A stretch of 64,000 nucleotides of DNA from Archaeoglobus sp. GTDB lineage: Archaea; Halobacteriota; Archaeoglobi; Archaeoglobales; Archaeoglobaceae. The position numbers and the translations under genes were made by a program. Within the stretch, counting starts at the first letter, position 1, and each line of letters starts with the position of its first letter. Of the stretch, positions 42,190 through 48,975 are shown piece by piece. A model generated the notes under the pieces. The model made no database searches. It saw only the letters and a program-made list of their open reading frames with translations, and had not been told where the DNA came from. The stretch is from positions 30,024-94,023 of the forward strand of contig JACDNU010000004.1 in the NCBI GenBank assembly GCA_017656505.1, read 5' to 3'.

Positions 42190-43239
42190 ATGGAAGTTTT
42201 TCTTTTTGAGTACGTTACCGCGGGAGGAGAAGTGCCAGAGGGAATAATCGTCGAAGGATTAGGTATGTTCAAATCTTTTTATTCCGGGTTTCATAAAGTT
42301 TTAAATAAAGTTTTAAAGGTTGATAAGGTTAATTCGGTTGTTAAGCCGGAATACCTCTCTGTTTTATCCTTTCCGTGTAAGGTTAAAGACGACAGAGATA
42401 TTGAAGAATGGGTGAAAGAGCTTGCCGAAAAATCGGATTGTTTTCTCATAATAGCTCCTGAGGACGACAATCTCCTTCTCAATCTGACAAAAATCGCTGA
42501 AAAAAGGAGTGAAAACCTTGGTTCGGAAAGCAAGGGGATAGAGATAACTTCGGATAAATGGAAAACGTATAGAAAGCTGAAGAATAAGGTTAACATGCCG
42601 GAAACCTCGGAAAAAGCTCTTGATCCACCATTTGTGATAAAACCAAGAATATCGTGTGGCGGAGAAGGGATTGAAATCATTAAAACTGAGAAAGAAATTT
42701 TAAAGTTTGAGGATCTGGGTACGGGCTACATAGCCCAAGAACTTGTGGATGGAAGAAATTTGAGCGCTAGTTTGATAGTTGGAGATGAAATCCGTCTTAT
42801 AAGCATAAACGATCAGTTGATTGAAAATTTCAGGTATAAGGGAGCTGAGGTTCCTGCTAGGATTGGGGAAAAAGATTTTAAAGATGTGTTAAGCGAGGCA
42901 ATTGAGGCTGCTGGCTGTATAGAGGGATTACACGGTTATGTGGGAATAGATCTGGTTCTTGCCGACGTTCCATACGTGATTGAAATAAACGCAAGGCCAA
43001 CCACCCCTTCAATACTTTTCGAGAAGGTTTATGGATTCAGTCTTCCGGATCTAATTTTAAAGAATCATTTTGGTTTGGGCATTAGTTGGGCTGAAGTTGA
43101 AGACACAGTCAAAAGGAGAATTGGGTTAAAAGAGAGTTTTGTCCTAAAAAAAGTTGAAGGTTCAAATAGAAATTTTGAAAAAGTGGTTGAATACGGCGGT
43201 TATGCTCTAGCCTATTACAAAAAACCGAACCGGTGGTAA
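42190..43239 (+). CDS. mfnD: ATP-grasp ligase, MfnD-like (tyramine-glutamate ligase)
   Basis: The 349-residue product starts MEVFLFEYVTAGGEVPEGII, a typical opening of MfnD, which ligates tyramine to glutamate in methanofuran synthesis. The ATP-grasp core is visible as PPFVIKPRISCGGEGIEIIK, GYIAQELVDGRNLSASLIVG, GYVGIDLVLADVPYVIEINA and RPTTPSILFEK (metal-binding E-x-N-x-R). Archaeoglobales use methanofuran, so the gene fits. Related ATP-grasp enzymes of unknown function are the alternative. It follows the NYN gene with its own short upstream region. Confidence 0.72.
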   Translation: MEVFLFEYVTAGGEVPEGIIVEGLGMFKSFYSGFHKVLNKVLKVDKVNSVVKPEYLSVLSFPCKVKDDRDIEEWVKELAEKSDCFLIIAPEDDNLLLNLTKIAEKRSENLGSESKGIEITSDKWKTYRKLKNKVNMPETSEKALDPPFVIKPRISCGGEGIEIIKTEKEILKFEDLGTGYIAQELVDGRNLSASLIVGDEIRLISINDQLIENFRYKGAEVPARIGEKDFKDVLSEAIEAAGCIEGLHGYVGIDLVLADVPYVIEINARPTTPSILFEKVYGFSLPDLILKNHFGLGISWAEVEDTVKRRIGLKESFVLKKVEGSNRNFEKVVEYGGYALAYYKKPNRW

Positions 43240-43287
43240 AAGCTTTCATGTGGTAAAAGTTTTTTACTGAAGAGAGGTTGCAGGATT

Positions 43288-43893
43288 ATGCTGGAAGTGC
43301 AGATTAAAACATCCTTGCCGGAATCATGTGTGCTTGGAGCCTTAAATGAGATATTAAATCAGGCAGTAATGGAGATTGAAGGCCTTACACAGGTAAATGA
43401 TGAGATAAAAGGCCTTCTGAACGTTAGGGCTAGGAAAATCGAAGATTTAATCGAAAATCTTCCTTCTTACTGTGAAGGAATAAGCCTATCTTCAAAGGAG
43501 GCTAAGGTTCTTGTTAAGGAGCACACATGCTTGCTTGCTCACTCCATAATAGCCTCGGGTTGCCTGATTACCAAAGCAAGTGTTGATGGTAGGGAGATCG
43601 TATGGAACGTTATATGCGATGATGAGTCCTTTCTTCAGCTTATGAAAAATTTGGAAGAAACTGAAGTTGATTTCGAGATACTCTACAAGGGAAGACCAGC
43701 TGGTGAAAAATCAAAGATAACTTATCGTGAAGAGGAAATCCTTAAGATAGCCCTTGAGAGAGGATTTTTTGATTTTCCAAAGCGCATAAAGCTGGAGGAA
43801 CTCGCGGATATTTTTGGTATAGCGCCCTCTACCCTTTCTGAGATTCTGAGGAGAGGGCAGAAAAAGATCCTGAAAAGTTATTTCGGGATATGA
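43288..43893 (+). CDS. Bat-type HTH-10 transcription regulator
   Basis: The 201-residue protein has a C-terminal helix-turn-helix of the bacterio-opsin-activator (HTH-10) type: KITYREEEILKIALERGFFD, then FPKRIKLEELADIFGIAPST with LSEILRRGQKKIL. The N-terminal 140 residues contain six cysteines scattered in SCVLGAL, SYCEGIS, HTCLLAH, GCLIT and VICDD and may sense a ligand or redox state. Target genes cannot be told; the MfnD-like gene lies 48 bases upstream on the same strand and could be co-transcribed. Confidence 0.78.
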   Translation: MLEVQIKTSLPESCVLGALNEILNQAVMEIEGLTQVNDEIKGLLNVRARKIEDLIENLPSYCEGISLSSKEAKVLVKEHTCLLAHSIIASGCLITKASVDGREIVWNVICDDESFLQLMKNLEETEVDFEILYKGRPAGEKSKITYREEEILKIALERGFFDFPKRIKLEELADIFGIAPSTLSEILRRGQKKILKSYFGI

Positions 43894-43953
43894 GTTTGGA
43901 TATAGGTTGATGTGGGTTAGGAAATAGATGACATTCGTCAGACCAACTTTTTA

Positions 43954-44292
43954 TCAAATCCCTTCAAATGAAACAACTTCGTCTTTTCTTAGAATTTCAC
44001 ATATTCTGCAGAGGTATTCCACTTCTTTGTTGAAATCAAATTCGCCGTTTACTATTTTATCCAGCAGTTCGGTGATAACTGCCTCTGCGTTTCTTGAACT
44101 CTCAATGAGCTTGATACCTTGCTGTCCTCTTTTGCTATTCATGTACTGCGAGACAGCAGCTTGAGTTAAGCCGAGCATTTCTGCTGCCTCCTTGCTTCTA
44201 AACCCATGTTTCTCTACTAATTCTTTGGCAAGCTTTGCTCTTATTGCCGGAAGAACGTATCTGACGATAACCATGCACGGAGGTTTAGTCAT
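43954..44292 (-). CDS. Small HTH transcriptional regulator (COG2522-like)
   Basis: The 112-residue protein has a helix-turn-helix in the middle, GFRSKEAAEMLGLTQAAVSQ followed by YMNSKRG, and a C-terminal helix with two cysteines (EVEYLCRICEILRK); another cysteine is in MTKPPCMVIV. The cysteines could bind a metal or a redox cofactor. It resembles archaeal regulators of the XRE-like COG2522 group. A TATA-like CTTTAAATC lies about 28 bases before its ATG. It is divergent from the split ferredoxin genes, which it may control through the intervening repeats. Confidence 0.8.
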   Translation of the reverse strand: MTKPPCMVIVRYVLPAIRAKLAKELVEKHGFRSKEAAEMLGLTQAAVSQYMNSKRGQQGIKLIESSRNAEAVITELLDKIVNGEFDFNKEVEYLCRICEILRKDEVVSFEGI

Positions 44293-44337
44293 TGGAATAA
44301 GTTGAACCTATTAAGATTTAAAGCTTGGGGTTGCTTT

Positions 44338-44400
44338 AAACCTTTTAAACTCTTTAAGCCCTTTAAACTCTTTAGATTCTTCGGATTCTTTAGATCTTGT
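44338..44400 (+). repeat. 9-bp tandem repeats between the HTH regulator and the ferredoxin pair
   Basis: AAACCTTTT, AAACTCTTT, AAGCCCTTT, AAACTCTTT, AGATTCTTC, GGATTCTTT and AGATCTTGT run in register with an exact 9-bp period. The array is in the divergent promoter region and is not coding. Confidence 0.65.
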
Positions 44401-44478
44401 ATGAACTTTTGCTTTCTTTAAGGCAGAATAATGGCGGAATAATTCTACGATCAACTACAATCAAACAATTTAGGGAAA

Positions 44479-44940
44479 ATGATGATATGTATTTCAGGCA
44501 GCATGCTATGCATGAGACAGTGGCCGTTGAAAATACTACTGGTGCACCCAAAAGCACCTTTCATGCAGGACAGAAAGATAACCATCGCCGCCGATTGTGC
44601 ATTGGTTATTGAGAAGAAAATCGTGGAGAGATATGGAAGGGAAGCAGTCATAATTGGCTGTCCGTTACTGGAAGATCCCAGGAGAGTTTTTGAGAAAATA
44701 AGGCTCATCGCGAACGAATCTGGGGCTGAGGAGATAGATATCTTCACGATGGAAGTTCCTTGCTGCCACGCTTTGCATTTGATGTTCGATAGGGCAAATC
44801 AGGAGAGAGAAGAGGCGGGAAAGGAGAAGCTGAGACTTAATAAAAAAATCGTTAGGGTTACGGGAGAAGTTGAGGACCACTCCGGTAAAGTTGACAAAAG
44901 CATGTTTGAGGCTGAAGTTAGGGCACATAGGGGACTTTAG
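44479..44940 (+). CDS. Cysteine-containing domain normally fused to a ferredoxin (stand-alone)
   Basis: The 153-residue product reads MRQWPLKILLVHPKAPFMQD (from residue 12), then ITIAADCALVIEKKIVERYG, VIIGCPLLEDPRRVFEKIRL and EEIDIFTMEVPCCHALHLMF. This is the C-terminal domain of the widespread iron-sulphur proteins whose N-terminal part is a 2[4Fe-4S] ferredoxin, where LRQWP, AADC, GCP and EVPCC are shared landmarks (from memory). Here the ferredoxin part is a separate downstream gene. The start is uncertain: ATG 44479 or 44512. The domain's function is unknown; conserved cysteines suggest electron transfer or metal binding. Confidence 0.72.
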   Translation: MMICISGSMLCMRQWPLKILLVHPKAPFMQDRKITIAADCALVIEKKIVERYGREAVIIGCPLLEDPRRVFEKIRLIANESGAEEIDIFTMEVPCCHALHLMFDRANQEREEAGKEKLRLNKKIVRVTGEVEDHSGKVDKSMFEAEVRAHRGL

Positions 44941-44970
44941 ATTTTATTTTTAACTTTTAGAGGGTCTCAA

Positions 44971-45291
44971 ATGAAAAAGTCAACGAAAATGCCAATGAAA
45001 AGGATGATCATAGCCATAAACGAGGATCTCTGTGTGGGATGTGGGAGGTGCGTTAACTCTTGTCCAACGAATGCTTTGGAGCTAAGGAATGAAAAAGCGG
45101 CGTTGAAGGATGAAAGAATATGCGATGGATTCGGTTCTTGTATAGCCGTTTGCCCCGAGAACGCCCTTTACATCGAAGAAAGAGAAGCAGAGCCATTTGA
45201 CTGGGATATTCTGGCGAAAATTGATTTTGAAGATTTTATTGAAAAACTGAGCTTACACTACAAACCTCAGTCGATAAAAGAGGAAGATTAG
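44971..45291 (+). CDS. 2[4Fe-4S] ferredoxin-domain protein
   Basis: The 106-residue product has two cluster motifs, INEDLCVGCGRCVNSCPTNA and ERICDGFGSCIAVCPENALY. In the second motif the second cysteine of the CxxCxxC pattern is replaced (C-D-G-F-G-S-C-x3-C-P), as is usual in this subfamily (CDGxGxCxxxCP). The segment IEEREAEPFDWDI after the ferredoxin is the start of the linker that normally leads into the AADC/EVPCC domain, now encoded upstream. The gap between the two genes is 30 bases, so they are probably co-transcribed and may form one complex. Confidence 0.88.
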   Translation: MKKSTKMPMKRMIIAINEDLCVGCGRCVNSCPTNALELRNEKAALKDERICDGFGSCIAVCPENALYIEEREAEPFDWDILAKIDFEDFIEKLSLHYKPQSIKEED

Positions 45292-45397
45292 CTGTCTTCC
45301 CAGTTTTGTTGAAATTCAATACCGCGATAGGGTTATAAGGAATCGTTTGGATAGTATAAACAATGGATTAATTTATAAAAAATTTGGAGGTGTGTGT

Positions 45398-45781
45398 ATG
45401 GAACTTTTTCAGACCGCTGATTGGAAAGCCGAGAAGCATGTGCCCGTTATAGAACTGCCTGAAAAGGTGAAAAGGGGGGAGGTTTTTGAAGTAAGAGTTA
45501 CGGTTGGGAAGGAAATACCCCACCCAAACACGACCGAGCATCACATAAGATGGATTGAACTTTTCTTCCTGCCTGAAGGGGAGAAGTTTCCGTATGAGAT
45601 CGGAAGGGCGGAATTTCTGGCTCACGGAGAATCGGTTGACGGGCCTAATACGAGTAGCGTCTACGCAGAACCGATAGCAGTCTTTACTTTCAAAACCGAA
45701 AAATCCGGAAAACTTGTAGCAGCTTCTTACTGCAACATCCATGGACTGTGGCAGAACGAGGCTGAAGTTAAAGTAGAATAA
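45398..45781 (+). CDS. sor: Superoxide reductase (neelaredoxin, class II)
   Basis: Start set by the perfect ribosome site GGAGGTG five bases before the ATG at 45398; the track start is too early. The 127-residue protein has the iron-site ligands of neelaredoxin: EKHVPVIELP (Glu/Lys near the site, His14), HPNTTEHHIRW (His42, His48) and ASYCNIHGLW (Cys and His). It lacks the N-terminal desulforedoxin domain of class I enzymes. It reduces superoxide to peroxide with electrons from rubredoxin-like donors; the rubrerythrin in this window could remove the peroxide. A TATA-like TTTATAAAA lies about 25 bases upstream of the ATG. Confidence 0.94.
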   Translation: MELFQTADWKAEKHVPVIELPEKVKRGEVFEVRVTVGKEIPHPNTTEHHIRWIELFFLPEGEKFPYEIGRAEFLAHGESVDGPNTSSVYAEPIAVFTFKTEKSGKLVAASYCNIHGLWQNEAEVKVE

Positions 45782-45787
45782 ATTCTT

Positions 45788-45836
45788 AAATTAATTGCTT
45801 ATATTTTATTATTTTATTCTACCTTTTTTTGTTTTA
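45788..45836. terminator. T-rich bidirectional spacer after sor
   Basis: TTATATTTTATTATTTTATTCTACCTTTTTTTG separates the convergent sor and methyltransferase genes; T-runs on the plus strand would end the sor transcript. Confidence 0.45.
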
Positions 45837-45839
45837 CAC

Positions 45840-46475
45840 CTATTTTTGAGCTGCTATAACGACGAATCCACCTTCTCCATAACCTTCCCTAACAGGTTCG
45901 ATTGAATTCACTTTCCTTGGATCTTTAAAGATCGTCTGACAGGTTCTGATGTCTTTGAAACCTAGCTCTTCGAGCCAGTTGATCACCTCTCTAGCAGAAT
46001 AAAATTTAGCTTTACTGTAAAACACGCTTTTCTCTTTCTTTTTTTCGTACAGCTTGCCCAGAAAACTCTCCTTATCGATTATGCCTATAATAACCCATCC
46101 TCCATGCTTTAGAACCCTTTTTGCCTCTTTAAGTGTCTGAATGGGATCCTGAACAAAACAGATTGTGACAACAATTAGCACGAAATCAAAAGAGAAGTCA
46201 TCGAACGGAAGCATCTCTGCTTTTGCCTCATAAACTTCTATTCCACGCTTTCTGGCTATCTCTGCCATCGCCTTTGCCGGTTCAACTCCTATCCTAATAC
46301 CGAGTGGAGCAGCAAATCTTCCCGTGCCAACACCTACTTCTAAACCCCTGCCTTCAGGGATGAATTTTTTCAAAGCTAGAAGCTCGGATTCATATACGAA
46401 TTTATTCTCCTCAAACCATTCATCGTATTTCTGGGCATGTTTTTCAAAAACTTCTATACTATCCATGGCCTCCAT
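45840..46475 (-). CDS. SAM-dependent methyltransferase (UbiE/class I type)
   Basis: About 211 residues from the ATG at 46475; the track GTG at 46484 is an alternative. It has motif I GRGLEVGVGTGRFAAPLGIR, the acidic end of strand two (VEPAKAMAEIARKRGIEVYE), the post-motif LPFDDFSFDFVLIVVTICFV and ALKEAKRVLKHGGWVIIGII-like motif III (LKEAKRVLKHGGWVII). These define a class I methyltransferase of the UbiE/type-11 group; the substrate is unknown. It is divergent from the arsenate reductase gene, but there is no ArsM-type cysteine pattern, so a link to arsenic methylation is not supported. Confidence 0.85.
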   Translation of the reverse strand: MEAMDSIEVFEKHAQKYDEWFEENKFVYESELLALKKFIPEGRGLEVGVGTGRFAAPLGIRIGVEPAKAMAEIARKRGIEVYEAKAEMLPFDDFSFDFVLIVVTICFVQDPIQTLKEAKRVLKHGGWVIIGIIDKESFLGKLYEKKKEKSVFYSKAKFYSAREVINWLEELGFKDIRTCQTIFKDPRKVNSIEPVREGYGEGGFVVIAAQK

Positions 46476-46560
46476 AATCTTCACAACCCCTGAGTTTTTT
46501 ATAATCCCATTGGTATAATCTCTTTGGATTCAAGTTATAAATAACCGAAGGGGTGATAAA

Positions 46561-47001
46561 ATCGAAAAGAAGAGGGTTCTCTTCGTCTGCACGAACAACT
46601 CAGCAAGATCTCAAATGGCAGAAGGCATTCTGAAAGATCTTTTTGGGGATAGATACGATGCCTACAGTGCTGGAACCTCTCCAACTTCTGTCAACCCCTA
46701 TGCAATAAAGGTGATGGCCGAGCTTGGAATAGACATTTCAAAAAACCGTGCAAAAAGCATTGAAGAGTTTAGGGGAATGGACTTTGATTATGTTGTTACA
46801 GTGTGTAACGATGCAAAGGAAAGTTGCCCCTTCTTTCTTGGAAAAATACATATCCACATGGGTTTTGAGGATCCAGCCTTTGCCAAGGGAACGGAAGAGG
46901 AAATCCTTAAAACCTTCAGGAAAGTGAGAGATGAGATTAGAAAATGGATAATCAAATACTTCGGTGATTTATCTCAAAATTCGGGGCGAGAAAATGGATA
47001 G
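46561..47001 (+). CDS. arsC: Thioredoxin-type arsenate reductase with no standard start codon
   Basis: The enzyme reduces arsenate to arsenite. The frame before the track ATG (46615) is open and encodes the essential P-loop VLFVCTNNSARSQ, so the gene must begin upstream. No ATG, GTG or TTG is available there. The ribosome site GGGGTGAT is followed by ATC at 46561. Counting that ATC as residue 1 puts the cysteines at 10, 82 and 89 (CTNNSAR, VCNDAKESC), exactly the numbering of the staphylococcal thioredoxin-coupled ArsC, and the FEDPAF Asp also fits. A TATA-like TTATAAATA lies upstream. It overlaps the next gene by eight bases. Confidence 0.85.
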   Translation: MEKKRVLFVCTNNSARSQMAEGILKDLFGDRYDAYSAGTSPTSVNPYAIKVMAELGIDISKNRAKSIEEFRGMDFDYVVTVCNDAKESCPFFLGKIHIHMGFEDPAFAKGTEEEILKTFRKVRDEIRKWIIKYFGDLSQNSGRENG

Positions 47002-47809
47002 GGCGAAAAGGCGCTATAGATTTCCCAAAGGAATGAGACCATCGACCCTTGAAGAAAGAAAGATGTTCTATTCGAGGGAATTTGATTTGAATGCGGTAAG
47101 GAAATGGCTTGAACACAGGCAGATCAGCAAAACAGCATTCGCGGTTATAGTTGGCAGGCATTCAGATATATATCTGCCTGAATATGCCGAAATCAAAAAC
47201 AAGGCAGTGATAATCGATGATCATAAAGATTTGAACGATGTTTTGGATTACATTTTCCAATACCTGCCTGAGGGCGTTTACTATGACAGGAACGTTTACA
47301 GGGAATTAGGCGCCTGCGAGAAATGCGGAAAAAGCTACAAGGATTGCTGGGATTGTGATAACTTCTTAGGACAAGAACTCGCCTTCGATGTGGACCCAGA
47401 GAATGTTCACTGCCCCTACCACGGATCAATAAAGGATAGGATGGAGAGAGGGGAAGGATTGAGCTTCTGCATGCTTGAATTTAAAAAGGTCAGGAGGCTT
47501 ACATACGAACTTTTTCTCCAGCTTGAGCATGAATTCAGGAATTTAAGGATAGTTTTCTCCGGAAGGGGATTCCACATCCATGTTCTGGACAGAAAAGCTA
47601 TGAAGCTGACAAGAGAGGAAAGAAACGAGCTTGCTAAGAGATATTCACGCTTTGCGATAGATCCTTGGGTTACGAATGGCGAAATGAGGCTGATAAGGCT
47701 ACCTTACTCTTTAAACGGACTTGTTTCGAGGATTTGTACTCCCATCGAACCAGAAGAACTTCTTTCTTTCGATCCAAGAGAAAAGGCTATTCCTTCTTTT
47801 CTGCTTTAG
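46994..47809 (+). CDS. PriS-like archaeo-eukaryotic primase (AEP) family protein
   Basis: Read from the ATG at 46994, which overlaps the arsC end, the product has 271 residues. It has PriS landmarks: RPSTLEERKMFYSREFD, the catalytic pair ELAFDVDPENV (DxD), IVFSGRGFHIHVLD (S-x-R-G-x-H-x-H) and FAIDPWVTNGEMRLIRLPYS with LNGLVSRI, holding the third Asp. A cysteine cluster CEKCGKSYKDCWDC plus HCPYH replaces the usual zinc site. It is shorter than common archaeal PriS (about 330-360). It may be the genome's PriS or a divergent paralogue; priL is not in the window, and the replicative role is unproven. Confidence 0.75.
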   Translation: MDRAKRRYRFPKGMRPSTLEERKMFYSREFDLNAVRKWLEHRQISKTAFAVIVGRHSDIYLPEYAEIKNKAVIIDDHKDLNDVLDYIFQYLPEGVYYDRNVYRELGACEKCGKSYKDCWDCDNFLGQELAFDVDPENVHCPYHGSIKDRMERGEGLSFCMLEFKKVRRLTYELFLQLEHEFRNLRIVFSGRGFHIHVLDRKAMKLTREERNELAKRYSRFAIDPWVTNGEMRLIRLPYSLNGLVSRICTPIEPEELLSFDPREKAIPSFLL

Positions 47810-47894
47810 TCTCCTCACCGTAGTAGTAGGCTTTCTTTTTCGCCTTTACTTCCTCACCCTCGTAGTAGTACTCCTTTTTCTTTTTCTCTTCCAT
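47787..47894 (-). CDS. 35-residue Tyr/Lys/Glu repeat microprotein (not in the ORF track)
   Basis: A minus-strand frame reads MEEKKKKEYYYEGEEVKAKK, then KAYYYGEETKAEKKE and stop. It consists of two copies of a unit KxYYYxGEExKAxKK. The two copies differ at several third codon positions without changing the residue (GAA/GAG, AAG/AAA, GCG/GCA), which suggests that the protein, not the DNA, is under selection. A TATA-like TTTTAAATAAAA sits about 28 bases before the ATG, so it would be leaderless. It overlaps the last 23 bases of the PriS-like gene on the opposite strand. Function unknown. Confidence 0.6.
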   Translation of the reverse strand: MEEKKKKEYYYEGEEVKAKKKAYYYGEETKAEKKE

Positions 47895-47912
47895 AGTATA
47901 ATTTATGCAGTT

Positions 47913-47926
47913 TTTTATTTAAAATT
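47913..47926 (-). promoter_or_regulatory. TATA region of the repeat microprotein
   Basis: On the minus strand ATTTTAAATAAAAA lies 20-33 bases before the ATG at 47894, the spacing expected of a leaderless archaeal transcript. Confidence 0.5.
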
Positions 47927-48012
47927 AATGCGGTAGTTTAAGTTGGTAGATACCGGCTATATTTGTTGTGGCTATAACTTTTGTATATCATAATAACACA
48001 GAGATTAACAGA

Positions 48013-48966
48013 TTAACCCATGGGCTTTGCAAAAGTAAGGCTGTAGAGGCTGCCGTTGTACTTAACGCAGCTCCTGACGTGACTGCCTAATTCAGTAAAG
48101 ATCCTGTCCATGTCTTTTACGCTCATTTTAACTCTTACCTCACCTATTTCAACGCTGATCTTTCCTTCTTTTCTGGTTTCGTTGGCACCTCCAGCCTCAA
48201 GCCTCTTAAACTCCTTTTCAGCTTCTTTCAATCCTTTTTCGAGTAAGGGAAATTCTTCTACTTTCTCTGCTGGAACGCATTCGTTCGGATTCAGATAAAA
48301 CTCATATCTGAGTCTCGCTTTAAGGAAAATTTGGAATGTAGCATTATCGAATCTAAAAATTTCTCCTTTTGCGTTTATCAGCTCTTCTACGGCTTTGATT
48401 TCTTCTAGGGTTGCAGCTGCGGTATAAGCATCGTTTTCTCTGTAGCCTCTCGTCCGCTCCACCTCATTGTCCAGCTGCCAGTAATAGATTGAAAGATTAA
48501 GCGGCCTATATTTTTTAAGTTCTGTTTCATTTAATTTCGGTATCCGTTGAGGTGTTTGTTGAGGTGTTTGCTGAAGCATTTGCTGAGGTATAGAGCTTTT
48601 GAAACTCTCATTAATCTCCTTCACCCCAACAAAGGCGGAAGAGCTTATCTTGTAGTAACTACCATTTATCTCCACGTATCTACCTTTTCTCAGCAATGCT
48701 GAAATTTTCTTGTAGTCTTCAATTGTAATATCCATTGAGAAATATTTCTCTCCGGAGTTAATAGCTTCCATAATTTCTGGATAGGTTATATGGGTTATAG
48801 CTTTCTCAAGCTCAGAATTTTCTTTTGGTATGCTGAGATGTTTGATGTTAATGTATCCTTCGATAGGCTGAGAGAGATAGATAAGGGCAAATGTTCCAAG
48901 GTAAATTATAGCTACCGCAGTTATTAACGCTATTAACGCTATTACCCACCTCCGCATTTTCCCCAT
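48013..48966 (-). CDS. Membrane-anchored hypothetical protein next to the cytochrome
   Basis: About 317 residues. One N-terminal helix (WVIALIALITAVAIIYLGTF) would anchor a large extracytoplasmic domain. A Gln/Pro/Thr-rich linker (PQQMLQQTPQQTPQRIP) sits near residue 135 and a helical, charged C-terminal part (EKGLKEAEKEFKRLEAGG) follows. Two cysteines (NECVPAE and RSCVKYN) could form a disulphide. I do not recognise the family. It starts directly at the cytochrome stop codon, so the two are co-transcribed and the product may be a partner of the cytochrome. The exact start (GTG 48975, ATG 48966 or ATG 48957) is unsure. Confidence 0.65.
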   Translation of the reverse strand: MGKMRRWVIALIALITAVAIIYLGTFALIYLSQPIEGYINIKHLSIPKENSELEKAITHITYPEIMEAINSGEKYFSMDITIEDYKKISALLRKGRYVEINGSYYKISSSAFVGVKEINESFKSSIPQQMLQQTPQQTPQRIPKLNETELKKYRPLNLSIYYWQLDNEVERTRGYRENDAYTAAATLEEIKAVEELINAKGEIFRFDNATFQIFLKARLRYEFYLNPNECVPAEKVEEFPLLEKGLKEAEKEFKRLEAGGANETRKEGKISVEIGEVRVKMSVKDMDRIFTELGSHVRSCVKYNGSLYSLTFAKPMG

Positions 48967-48975
48967 TTGCACCAC

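Noticed and set aside
44338-44400. CRISPR-like array or coding repeat
   Set aside because: 9-bp contiguous units without spacers, in a promoter region and without an extended frame.
44397-44612. 71-residue plus-strand ORF ahead of the split ferredoxin domain
   Set aside because: It overlaps the clear AADC-domain frame and the 9-bp repeats and has no ribosome site or motif.
45840-46475. Arsenite methyltransferase ArsM next to arsC
   Set aside because: It lacks the conserved cysteines of ArsM; it is a general UbiE-type methyltransferase.
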